Assembly (NCBI RefSeq): GCF_010500955.1
Contig: NZ_QVMJ01000023.1
Location: 1-64,000, forward strand
Direction of reading: 5' to 3'
DNA: 64,000 nt
From: Bacteroides sp. 519
GTDB lineage: Bacteria > Bacteroidota > Bacteroidia > Bacteroidales > Bacteroidaceae
Shown: positions 7,914-16,200 of the stretch, piece after piece
Layout: each line of letters starts with the position of its first letter
Position numbering within the stretch: the first letter of the stretch is position 1
Position numbers and translations under genes: made by a program
Notes under the pieces: model-generated
The model's input: the letters and a program-made list of their open reading frames with translations, nothing else
Database searches by the model: none
Told to the model about the DNA's origin: nothing

Positions 7914-8068
7914 TTCAAGCCTTAAAAAACAGATGAAACTTTTTTCTCAGGCTTTAAAAATCGGTGGTACTGCAATTTGTTGATTATCAGCAGCGAATCT
8001 ATCCATGGCCATTTTATCATTGTAGTGGAGAAAAAATGAGAAAACACTTCAATTCTAAAAAAAAGATG

Positions 8069-8180
8069 TATCTTTGCCGCATGACAACAACTAAGAAGGA
8101 TTTGGTGAAGTAAATAACTTTAGCGTTCTGCTAAGGTTATCCCTTATTTTATACTCAGGCATGTTCTTGCCCGAGTTATT
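8069..8180 (+). promoter_or_regulatory. candidate leader/small RNA with tandem hairpins before the methyltransferase
   Basis: A TATCTTTG -7 box (8069-8076) is followed by a 10-codon ORF (8081-8113, MTTTKKDLVK). Two stem-loops then follow: ATAACTTTAGC/GCTAAGGTTAT and ACTCaGGCA/TGCCcGAGT, both with GTTCT in the loop. The second runs into TATTTT. It looks like a short transcript or attenuator; I cannot match it to a known family. Confidence 0.4.
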
Positions 8181-8269
8181 TTCATATACATATATATAAC
8201 AATAATTTAGTCATGTGATAGGTGTATTTTATATCTACCTCATTGCTATAATAATAATTTAAAAACATC

Positions 8270-9052
8270 ATGAGTAACAATAATACTAAAACAATTCACG
8301 ATTTCGATTTTAATTTAATCTGCGAATATTTTGCTGGTGTAGAACGACAAGGACCCGGAAGTCCGGCAGTAACTCTCAAAGCATTGAGCTTTATTGATAA
8401 CCTGACAAAAGAATCTCGCATGGCCGACATAGGTTGCGGCACAGGTGGGCAAACAATGACTTTGGCACAGCACACCTCGGGCCAGGTTACCGGACTTGAT
8501 TTGTTTCCGGATTTCATTCAAATCTTCAATCGAAATGCAGAACAACTCAACTTACATGGGCGAGTAAAGGGCATTATTGGTTCAATGACAGATCCTCTTC
8601 CTTTCGAAAAAGAATCTTTAGACCTTATATGGTCCGAAGGTGCCATCTATAACATAGGTTTTGAACGAGGATTGAACGAATGGAGGCAGTATTTGAAAAC
8701 AGGCGGTTATATCGCTGCATCGGAAGCATCGTGGTTTACCAACGAACGTCCTGATGAGATCAACAAATTCTGGATGGAAAACTATCCCGAAATAGATACT
8801 ATTCCTAATAAAGTTGCCCAAATGCAGCAAGCCGGATACGTTCCTGTTGCTACCTTTATTTTACCCGAAAATTGTTGGACAGAATACTTTTATGCACCAT
8901 GCCATAAGGCACAGGAAGAGTTCCTGAAAAAGTATCCTGGCAATAAAATGGTAGAAGACTTAATTGCAGGTCAGCGCCATGAAGAAAGCCTATACCTTAA
9001 ATATAAGGAGTTCTATGGGTATGTGTTCTATATTGGGAAGAAATTAAAATAA
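8270..9052 (+). CDS. class I SAM-dependent methyltransferase
   Basis: A 260-residue methyltransferase. Motif I is MADIGCGTGGQT (about residues 46-57), the acidic end of beta2 is GLDLFPDF, and motif post-II is SMTDPLPFEKESLDLIWSEGAIYN. This resembles UbiE/Methyltransf_11 enzymes acting on small molecules. The substrate cannot be told. It follows a leader with two hairpins, which may attenuate its expression, and its end overlaps the convergent gene by 9 bp. Confidence 0.85.
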   Translation: MSNNNTKTIHDFDFNLICEYFAGVERQGPGSPAVTLKALSFIDNLTKESRMADIGCGTGGQTMTLAQHTSGQVTGLDLFPDFIQIFNRNAEQLNLHGRVKGIIGSMTDPLPFEKESLDLIWSEGAIYNIGFERGLNEWRQYLKTGGYIAASEASWFTNERPDEINKFWMENYPEIDTIPNKVAQMQQAGYVPVATFILPENCWTEYFYAPCHKAQEEFLKKYPGNKMVEDLIAGQRHEESLYLKYKEFYGYVFYIGKKLK

Positions 9053-9574
9053 ACAATCAAACATCTTAGCCGATTCCTCACTTATTCTGCGGACGTGCCC
9101 TTGGAAGGTTAATGATAGTATCTGGCCATTTTTCAATTTAGCCGGTACTTCTTTTCCAATAGGTCCCAGTTTTAAGTGAGGAATAAGTTCGTTTGGAAAT
9201 AGACGGTTTTCGATAGTTGAACCATCTACACCTAACGCAGCATCATCGGTGCAAGTGCGTGGAACATTGTGCTTGATTGTTTTTTTATTTTTGTATGTAT
9301 AAGAGTCCCACATTTCATTATCGGGATTAATTTGAAGGTTGTTTTTAATGTATTCATCTGCATTCTGAATTTCCGCAACAGTTAATCTTCCCATAATAAA
9401 AAGCTGTCCTTTCTCTACTCTTACAGCATAAATAACATCTCCAGCTTTTACTTTACTCAAAGAGGGTTGTGAAGTGTGTTCACCACCATAGATAACAGTA
9501 AGAGGTCCTGCATCTCCATTTTTCATTATATTTTTAACCCATTCGTTGGGCCATAGAACGGTATAGAAATTCAT
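9044..9574 (-). CDS. conserved hypothetical protein, possibly EVE/PUA-like
   Basis: A 176-residue soluble protein without signal peptide or membrane segment. The start FYTVLWPNEWVKNIMKNG and the segment VKAGDVIYAVRVEKGQLFIMGRLTV look like the small beta-barrel of EVE/ASCH/PUA-type RNA- or modified-base-binding domains, but this is only a resemblance. The gene is convergent with, and overlaps by 9 bp, the methyltransferase. Function unknown. Confidence 0.6.
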   Translation of the reverse strand: MNFYTVLWPNEWVKNIMKNGDAGPLTVIYGGEHTSQPSLSKVKAGDVIYAVRVEKGQLFIMGRLTVAEIQNADEYIKNNLQINPDNEMWDSYTYKNKKTIKHNVPRTCTDDAALGVDGSTIENRLFPNELIPHLKLGPIGKEVPAKLKNGQILSLTFQGHVRRISEESAKMFDCLF

Positions 9575-9674
9575 AAATATATGTTTTAACGATTATTCGG
9601 ACAAAAGTACGGATTCTTCCGTTAAAAATACTTTTCTTTGTATTTTTACTAGTGTGATTTTCATCATAGTTTTA

Positions 9675-9705
9675 TTTGTTTACTCAAAATAAATCTTTTA
9701 CTTTG
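9675..9705 (+). promoter_or_regulatory. promoter of paaK
   Basis: TTTG (9675-9678), 19 bases, then TTACTTTG (9698-9705), one base from the TAnnTTTG consensus, 51 bases before the paaK start. Confidence 0.55.
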
Positions 9706-9756
9706 CACCATCTTATAACAAAAAGCTGCTAATTCATATAAAATTATAATATAAAG

Positions 9757-11055
9757 ATGATCTGGAATGAAAATATCGAATGCATGGATCGTGAAAGCTT
9801 AAGAAAGATTCAGAGCATTCGTTTAAAGAAAACAGTAGAGCACGTATATCACAACACACCATTCTATCGGAAAAAAATGCAGGAACTGGGTATAACGCCC
9901 GACGACATTAACGATATAGATGATATTGTAAAACTGCCTTTTACCACCAAGCATGATTTGCGCGATAATTATCCCTTTGGATTGTGTGCAGTGCCTATGA
10001 GCCAGATTGTACGTATACATGCATCATCAGGAACAACCGGAAAGCCCACAGTAGTAGGATATACCCGGAAAGATTTATCGGCCTGGACCGAATGTCTTGC
10101 ACGATGCTTTACTGCTTATGGAGCTGGTAGCACCGATTTTTTTCAGGTTGCTTATGGGTATGGATTGTTTACCGGAGGATTGGGCGCCCATTACGGTGCC
10201 GAACATATTGGCGCCTCAGTAATTCCGATGTCGAGTGGAAATACCGAAAAACAAATAACTCTGATGCACGATTTTGGGGCAACAGTACTTTGTTGTACAC
10301 CTTCGTATGCTTTATTTATGGCAGATGCAATAAAAGATTCCGGTATTGACAGGAATGAGTTAAAGCTTAAAATAGGAGCTTTAGGTGCAGAGCCGTGGAC
10401 CGAGAACATGCGGAAAGAAATAGAAGAAAAACTTGGCATAAAAGCTTATGATATATATGGATTGAGTGAAATAGCTGGTCCTGGTGTAGGCTATGAATGT
10501 GAATGCCAACATGGAACCCATTTAAACGAAGACCATTTTTATCCGGAAATAGTTGATCCGCATACTTTACAACCTGTAAAATCTGGTGAAACAGGAGAAC
10601 TTGTATTTACACATCTTACCAAAGAAGGAATGCCGCTTTTGCGTTATCGTACAAAAGACCTGACGGCCTTGCACCATGAAAAATGCGATTGTGGTCGTAC
10701 ACTGGTAAGGATGGATAGAATACTTGGCAGAAGCGATGACATGTTGATTATTCGTGGGGTTAACGTATTCCCAACACAAATTGAATCTGTTATTCTGAAA
10801 ATGGAGGAACTCGAACCACATTATTTATTAACTGTTGATCGTATTAATAATACAGATAGAATGGAGCTTCGCGTAGAAGTACGTCCAGATTATTATTCCG
10901 ATGAAATTAATAAAATGGTGGCTTTGAAGAAAAAAATTACCGGGCGTTTACAAAGTGTATTAGGACTTGGTGTAGATGTGAAACTGGCAGAACCTCGCAG
11001 TATTGAACGTAGTACCGGTAAAGCCAAACGTGTGATTGATAAAAGAACATTTTAA
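9757..11055 (+). CDS. paaK: phenylacetate-CoA ligase
   Basis: A 432-residue adenylate-forming enzyme of usual PaaK length. The P-loop reads HASSGTTGKP (about 88-97), the adenylation core contains YDIYGLSEIAGPG, and the C-terminal domain has LGRSDDMLIIRGVNVFPTQIE. The family activates phenylacetate or related aryl acids with ATP and CoA. No phenylacetate catabolic genes are nearby. The close pairing with an ACT-domain gene (13 bp gap) is common in gut Bacteroidales and suggests a link to aromatic amino-acid breakdown products; that link is inference. Confidence 0.92.
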   Translation: MIWNENIECMDRESLRKIQSIRLKKTVEHVYHNTPFYRKKMQELGITPDDINDIDDIVKLPFTTKHDLRDNYPFGLCAVPMSQIVRIHASSGTTGKPTVVGYTRKDLSAWTECLARCFTAYGAGSTDFFQVAYGYGLFTGGLGAHYGAEHIGASVIPMSSGNTEKQITLMHDFGATVLCCTPSYALFMADAIKDSGIDRNELKLKIGALGAEPWTENMRKEIEEKLGIKAYDIYGLSEIAGPGVGYECECQHGTHLNEDHFYPEIVDPHTLQPVKSGETGELVFTHLTKEGMPLLRYRTKDLTALHHEKCDCGRTLVRMDRILGRSDDMLIIRGVNVFPTQIESVILKMEELEPHYLLTVDRINNTDRMELRVEVRPDYYSDEINKMVALKKKITGRLQSVLGLGVDVKLAEPRSIERSTGKAKRVIDKRTF

Positions 11056-11068
11056 AATTCTAAATATT

Positions 11069-11494
11069 ATGATAGCAAAACAACTTTCCATCTTTCTTGA
11101 AAATAATACAGGCCGTTTAACAGAAGTAACAGAAGTTTTAGCTAAAGCAGATATTAATCTGTCTGCCCTTTGCATTGCAGAAAATGCTGATTTTGGTATT
11201 CTTCGTGGTATTGTTTCCGACCCCGATAGGGCTTACGCGGTATTGAAAGAAAATCACTTTGCTGTGAATATTACAAATGTGGTAGGTATTAACTGCCCGA
11301 ATGTGCCTGGTGCATTGGCTAAAGTATTGAACTTCCTTTCGGACGAAGGTGTATTTATTGAATACATGTACTCCTTTGCAAATAACAATTCGGCCAATGT
11401 TATTATACGTCCCAGTAATCTGGAAAAATGTATTGAAGTACTAACAGAAAAGAAAGTAGACCTGCTTGCTGCAAGTGAACTATACAAATTGTGA
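11069..11494 (+). CDS. tandem ACT-domain amino-acid-binding protein
   Basis: From ATG 11069 the protein is 141 aa. The upstream in-frame ATG at 11036 lies inside paaK and is less likely. Two ACT modules are visible: QLSIFLENNTGRLTEVTEVL at the N-terminus and VVGINCPNVPGALAKVLNFL in the second half. ACT domains bind amino acids and usually regulate enzymes allosterically. The gene follows paaK by 13 bp and is probably co-transcribed with it. Confidence 0.88.
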   Translation: MIAKQLSIFLENNTGRLTEVTEVLAKADINLSALCIAENADFGILRGIVSDPDRAYAVLKENHFAVNITNVVGINCPNVPGALAKVLNFLSDEGVFIEYMYSFANNNSANVIIRPSNLEKCIEVLTEKKVDLLAASELYKL

Positions 11495-11500
11495 TTTGAA

Positions 11501-11582
11501 CTTATAAGTTTTGAGTTTTTAAGTTTTGGAACCAATAAACTTAAAAACTCAAAAACTTATAAGCTTAAAAACTCAAAAACTC
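11501..11582. repeat. class II palindrome, 8-mer word TTTTTAAG/TTTTTGAG
   Basis: The left arm (11501-11529) and right arm (11532-11563) are near-perfect reverse complements with a two-base turn. A further right-type unit set follows to 11582. The word is the same as at 53403 and 59478. It lies between co-directional genes, just ahead of the bamD promoter. Confidence 0.8.
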
Positions 11583-11591
11583 CAATTATAA

Positions 11592-11622
11592 TTGATTTAT
11601 TCAATGTGAATAAGTAACTTTG
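11592..11622 (+). promoter_or_regulatory. promoter of bamD-rpoZ
   Basis: TTG (11592-11594), 20 bases, then TAACTTTG (11615-11622), 19 bases before the bamD ATG: a close match to the Bacteroidetes consensus. Confidence 0.75.
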
Positions 11623-11641
11623 CGCAATTATTTTTAACGGC

Positions 11642-12448
11642 ATGAAGAAAAATCTTGTTTTAGTTTTACTTGCAGCTATCATTTTCTCCTCTTGTGGTGA
11701 ATATAACAAGTTGCTGAAGAGTACAGATTATGAATATAAGTATGAAGCAGCAAAAAACTATTTTGCAAAAGGCCAGTATACTCGGGCTGCAACTTTGCTG
11801 AATGAAGTAATAACTATTCTGAAAGGAACAGATAAAGCAGAAGAATCTCTTTATATGCTGGGCATGAGTTACTATAATCAGAAAGATTATTCTACTGCCG
11901 CTCAAACTTTCATGACCTACTACAATACCTATCCACGAGGTACTTATACTGAACTGGCTCGTTTCCATTCGGGAAAAGCATTATACTTGGAAAGTCCGGA
12001 TGCACGCCTCGATCAATCGGGTACATACATAGCTATTCAGGAACTTCAAATGTTTATGGAGTATTTCCCACAGAGTTCTCAGAAAAAAGAAGCACAGGAA
12101 ATGATCTTTTCTTTGCAGGATAAGTTGGTAATGAAAGAATTTCTTGCTGCCAGATTGTATTATAATCTGGGCAACTATAATGGAAACAACTTCTTATCGT
12201 GTGTAATTACTGCACAAAATGCACTAAAGGATTATCCTTATACATATTTGCGTGAAGAACTTTCTATTTTGATACTGCGTGCCAAACATGAGATGGCTTT
12301 ACATAGTATTGTTGAAAAGAAAGACGAACGTTTTAGAGAAACAATTGATGAATATTATGCCTTTAAAAATGAATTTCCTGAAAGTAAGTATATGAAAGAG
12401 GCAAATAGAATATTCAAAGAATCAAGTAGAACAATAGAAGAAGAATAA
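11642..12448 (+). CDS. bamD: outer membrane assembly lipoprotein BamD
   Basis: A 268-residue lipoprotein: signal peptide MKKNLVLVLLAAII with lipobox FSSC (Cys19). TPR-like helical pairs follow, including YEAAKNYFAKGQYTRAATLLNEV and the BamD-typical YNQKDYSTAAQTFMTYYNTYPRGTY (quoted in part). It is the essential partner of BamA in inserting beta-barrel proteins at the outer membrane. It is followed by rpoZ after 12 bp and a DUF4293 gene, an order conserved in Bacteroidales. Confidence 0.92.
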   Translation: MKKNLVLVLLAAIIFSSCGEYNKLLKSTDYEYKYEAAKNYFAKGQYTRAATLLNEVITILKGTDKAEESLYMLGMSYYNQKDYSTAAQTFMTYYNTYPRGTYTELARFHSGKALYLESPDARLDQSGTYIAIQELQMFMEYFPQSSQKKEAQEMIFSLQDKLVMKEFLAARLYYNLGNYNGNNFLSCVITAQNALKDYPYTYLREELSILILRAKHEMALHSIVEKKDERFRETIDEYYAFKNEFPESKYMKEANRIFKESSRTIEEE

Positions 12449-12460
12449 TTATAATTTTTT

Positions 12461-12796
12461 ATGGATTACAGAAAAACAAATGCGCCGGCTAATACAATAA
12501 CCCGGGATATGATGGAATTGTGTGCTGACACAGGTAATGTTTATGAAACTGTGGCTATCATTGGTAAACGTTCCAATCAGATAAGTGTTGAAATTAAAAA
12601 TGATCTTTCTAAAAAACTACAGGAATTTGCATCATATAATGATAATCTGGAAGAAGTTTTTGAGAACAGAGAACAGATTGAGATTTCACGTTATTATGAA
12701 AAACTTCCAAAACCAACGCTTATAGCAGCTCAGGAATATATTGAAGGAAAAATCTATTATAGAAATCCTTCAAAGGAAAAAGATAAATTACAGTAA
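12461..12796 (+). CDS. rpoZ: RNA polymerase omega subunit (Bacteroidetes type)
   Basis: A 111-residue RpoZ/Rpb6-like protein. NTITRDMMELCADTGNVYE and AIIGKRSNQIS correspond to the conserved omega region that clamps the beta-prime subunit. The Bacteroidetes form is longer and more divergent than proteobacterial RpoZ. It sits between bamD and a DUF4293 gene, with only two bases to the latter, so the three form one operon. Confidence 0.85.
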   Translation: MDYRKTNAPANTITRDMMELCADTGNVYETVAIIGKRSNQISVEIKNDLSKKLQEFASYNDNLEEVFENREQIEISRYYEKLPKPTLIAAQEYIEGKIYYRNPSKEKDKLQ

Positions 12797-12798
12797 TC

Positions 12799-13245
12799 AT
12801 GATTCAACGCATACAAACAGTTTATTTATTGTGTGTTGTCGGGCTGCTTATAACAAGCATGTTTCTCCCTCTGGGATTTTTTATTGATACTGATGCTATT
12901 GCTTATACATTTACTCCTTTCGGAATAGATTTGAAAGACAGCTTTCACTCTTCCTGGGGGATATTTGCTATCTTATTGTTGAGTAGTATCATCGCAGCGG
13001 CAACTATATTCATATATAAAAACAGGGTTCTGCAAATAAGATTTTCTATATTTAATAGTATTCTGTTAATAGGATATTATTTGGTTTTTGTGGCTTTCTT
13101 TTTTGCTTTGAAAGATAACTTTAATGATTTCCGTATAAATTGGGCATTGTGCCTACCCTTAATTGCTATAATTTTTAATTATTTGGCTATCAGGGCAATT
13201 GGAAAAGATGAAGTGATGGTGAAAGCTGCCGATCGTTTAAGATAA
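12799..13245 (+). CDS. DUF4293 family membrane protein
   Basis: A 148-residue protein with four hydrophobic segments (about residues 9-28, 55-73, 82-102, 118-136). The start MIQRIQTVYLL is typical of DUF4293. It lies in the inner membrane; the function is unknown. It closes the bamD operon and is followed by an intrinsic terminator. Confidence 0.85.
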   Translation: MIQRIQTVYLLCVVGLLITSMFLPLGFFIDTDAIAYTFTPFGIDLKDSFHSSWGIFAILLLSSIIAAATIFIYKNRVLQIRFSIFNSILLIGYYLVFVAFFFALKDNFNDFRINWALCLPLIAIIFNYLAIRAIGKDEVMVKAADRLR

Positions 13246-13267
13246 ATATAAAGAAAATAAATAATAG

Positions 13268-13307
13268 AAAAGGTGAAAATACTTCAGGGTATCTTCACCT
13301 TTTTTAT
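13268..13307 (+). terminator. intrinsic terminator of the bamD operon
   Basis: AAAAGGTGAA (13268-13277) pairs with TTCACCTTTT (13294-13303), the stem extends through ATAC/GTAT with one mismatch, and a T tract follows. Confidence 0.85.
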
Positions 13308-13386
13308 TTAACTTGCAATGATTTTCTAATTGGTTATAAAATAAATCGTTTTTTTGTTCTAAAATACAGAATACTAAATTAGAATT

Positions 13387-16200
13387 ATGAAGGAGATGTT
13401 ATTGGAGATTATTGAGAACGAAAAAGTTATTGAAACAATTCCTTTTTTCCGAAAACTCGATGAAGCGAAACGCAAAGAACTAGCACCGGTAGTTAAGGAT
13501 AGAATAAAATATTATACTACTTATCAACATCAAGGAGACTTTAGTGAAATTCGTGGCACAATGGCGCAGTTCACTATTCTTTCTATTGCAGCATTTATTT
13601 GTCTGGATTACAATGATTATAAAAGGAACCGTATTAATTTAAATAATCTGACTTCCGGTTTTATTAAGTTTCATGAATATACTCAATATGAACTGATGGA
13701 AAAAATTTGTATTGACGATATACTGGAATGGTATTGCCCGGAATGGCTAAATGCATATATTAATGATAATCGCCTGAATAATAAACTGAGAGACTTTTCG
13801 TATAATGAAATAATACATTGGCAAGCAAAAGGATACATTACTCCTACACCCGAACTGATTGTAGCAACTTTAATTTTTCATCCGTTTGCTTTCGACACAT
13901 ACAGTAACCGGTATTTGTTTCAGATTGAAAAACTTACCCAATATCCGCAAACGCTTCAAGAACATGTGTGGTTTCTTTTTCAATATCCTTCGGATATATA
14001 TTGCGATTTGATTGAGGGAACCGGAAATGAAAACTGGAAAACCGTTTTCAGAGCGCTCATAGCAAATAAATATATAGACCGGATTCACGTATTAAGAGAA
14101 TGCTTGTTAACAGTTAATCGTAGTAATTTGAGTCGTAATCAGGTTAACTGGTTTATGGAATTATTTAGCAAATTAGATCCATCTTTGTCCGAGCTGTTTG
14201 CTATTCAAACGGAACTATTTCAGTTATTAACATCCACATATACCAAAAGCATCTCTGCTATTTTAGAGTATATCAGATATATTTGTACTGTCCCCGGTTT
14301 TCAATTAGATGAATTTCTAACCCATATTTCTATAACACTGAAGTCGGGTGTAAAGTCTATTATTGATTTGGCAATTGATATACTATTGAAACTACTCGAA
14401 GTGTATACGCAAACATCAAAATTGGTAGATGTATTAGCAGTTGGTTTTATATGTCAGGATGAACTTATTCAGTCTAGGATAGTTCAGTATATTACAGCAT
14501 ATTCTCATCCGGAACAACAAAAAGCCATTCTTAAACAGTATGATAGTTACATATTACCCCCATTTAAACCATTGCTGGATCAGGATATTGAAATATTACC
14601 TACCCCGGAAACACCGGCTTTACCAGAAATGCAGGAAATATCTGATTTGGATAGGTTTGTTATAAAGCCCCATATACGTAAAGAAACCAAAATACCGGTA
14701 GCCGAAACATTTAATGATTTCATTGCGTATCTGGACGAACTTTTTGAATCGGAAGAAGAATGGCACTTATTTATGTTACCCCACTATGTACAGAAGTTTA
14801 GTGCTCATTTAACACAAAACAATATAAACCAACTGGATCCTGTTTTAAAAAAAGTAACTAAAGTTAGTGCTGATACACTTTTAAGGTCGGGATTAATTGG
14901 GCGTACCTTTGCATTCTTTATGGTAAGTTATGGTAAATATCTTACTTCGATGTATCCGGATATCACTTTGGAACTACAACAGCATTTGCAAAAAAATGGT
15001 CGATTGGATCTTTCTATCTGGTTAACCGCATTTAATCATTATGAACTTTATCCGTTTTACTTTTTACTGACTGCTGTTCTCAAATCAATGAAATCGGGTA
15101 ATGAATTCCTTTTATTATCTACTCCTACCCATGCGCCTATGTGGATAGATCCGGTAGTTTTAATTCAGCGGTTAAAACAATATCAGGATAATAAGTGTAC
15201 TCCTAATGGATTTGATATGCAGTTAGCACTTCAGCGGTGTGCTTTAGATAATACTACTGAAGCAATAAAGCTGGCCCAAACAGAATTAGAAGGGGAAATA
15301 AAATCTTTAATGCTTTATTTACTGAATCCAAAAGTATCTGCGCCATCGTTAGAAATTAGCAATCCTTCCTGGTGGATGACTGCAACGGTTTGTAAATATC
15401 CGCATCAGGTTCCAAAATATGCTTCAAAATGGGGTTATAATATTCCGAGAGCCTGTTTTACTGGAAACTATTCGTTCGAAATAAAAACAATTGAAAACAT
15501 AAGCTTTTTAAAACTAAATCCTCCGATTTACAATGTAAAGCAGCACAATGAATCAGTTTTCTTGGCAGAATATTATTATAGTTTGTTTACCAGTAGTAAA
15601 CTATTACCCAAAGACATTACAAAACTGATAACCTCGGCACCTTATCACCATGATAGTATAATTGCCTATGTATTATATATTATTGATGACTTTTCCGAAG
15701 GAGATACAATACGCAAAGCATCTGTAATAAATGCTTTGAAAGCATGTATTGAATTACATATATCATTGTCAAATCCGGAAATACAGTTGCTTGCCATTTC
15801 TCTTTTTGCTTCGGATAAAACAATCCGAAATTATGCAGCCACTTTGTGGAGCGAAACGGTTTTGGGTGAACTTATTGATAATAAAGTTTTAGGAGAGATT
15901 ATGGCAGATATTAATAAATCGGGATGGCTTTCTTTAAAAAACTTCAATCAGTTACTTGAGAAAACAATGCTTAATATAAGTGTTCCGCATAACTGTGCTT
16001 TAGAAGAACTACTTGCTGCTATGATTGATGGAATGGGCGATAAAACCGTGAAGCATTTGAAAGGTGTACTCGAGATATATAATCAATTACTATCTTTGAA
16101 CGAAACTAAAAATATTGAGCGAACAAAAATTGTAGAAAAGTGGAAAAACAATAGTGTATTAAAGAATATTGTACACGAAATAATGAGTAAAGGTAAATGA
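13387..16200 (+). CDS. DUF6493-like giant helical protein, paralogue 1
   Basis: A 937-residue cytoplasmic protein, mostly predicted helical, with no signal peptide or membrane segment. It is a paralogue of the next gene: both share DxxLEWYCPxW (about residue 115), a middle block (...SKYSK/TYTKS...) and LLSTPTHxPxWI followed by DxQxALxRC. I assign it to DUF6493. Its stop overlaps the next start in ATGA, so translation is coupled, and a SWIM zinc-finger gene completes the operon. In related genomes such proteins accompany MoxR/VWA genes, which are absent here. The molecular role is unknown. Confidence 0.7.
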   Translation: MKEMLLEIIENEKVIETIPFFRKLDEAKRKELAPVVKDRIKYYTTYQHQGDFSEIRGTMAQFTILSIAAFICLDYNDYKRNRINLNNLTSGFIKFHEYTQYELMEKICIDDILEWYCPEWLNAYINDNRLNNKLRDFSYNEIIHWQAKGYITPTPELIVATLIFHPFAFDTYSNRYLFQIEKLTQYPQTLQEHVWFLFQYPSDIYCDLIEGTGNENWKTVFRALIANKYIDRIHVLRECLLTVNRSNLSRNQVNWFMELFSKLDPSLSELFAIQTELFQLLTSTYTKSISAILEYIRYICTVPGFQLDEFLTHISITLKSGVKSIIDLAIDILLKLLEVYTQTSKLVDVLAVGFICQDELIQSRIVQYITAYSHPEQQKAILKQYDSYILPPFKPLLDQDIEILPTPETPALPEMQEISDLDRFVIKPHIRKETKIPVAETFNDFIAYLDELFESEEEWHLFMLPHYVQKFSAHLTQNNINQLDPVLKKVTKVSADTLLRSGLIGRTFAFFMVSYGKYLTSMYPDITLELQQHLQKNGRLDLSIWLTAFNHYELYPFYFLLTAVLKSMKSGNEFLLLSTPTHAPMWIDPVVLIQRLKQYQDNKCTPNGFDMQLALQRCALDNTTEAIKLAQTELEGEIKSLMLYLLNPKVSAPSLEISNPSWWMTATVCKYPHQVPKYASKWGYNIPRACFTGNYSFEIKTIENISFLKLNPPIYNVKQHNESVFLAEYYYSLFTSSKLLPKDITKLITSAPYHHDSIIAYVLYIIDDFSEGDTIRKASVINALKACIELHISLSNPEIQLLAISLFASDKTIRNYAATLWSETVLGELIDNKVLGEIMADINKSGWLSLKNFNQLLEKTMLNISVPHNCALEELLAAMIDGMGDKTVKHLKGVLEIYNQLLSLNETKNIERTKIVEKWKNNSVLKNIVHEIMSKGK

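Larger units (their letters stand above)
7727..8269. other. 543-bp gap between uvrB and methyltransferase genes
   Basis: This divergent intergenic region holds a class I array (7839-7913), a remnant with further related words up to about 7975, and a candidate structured leader (8069-8180). The rest (8181-8269) is AT-rich with no recognisable gene. Confidence 0.7.
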
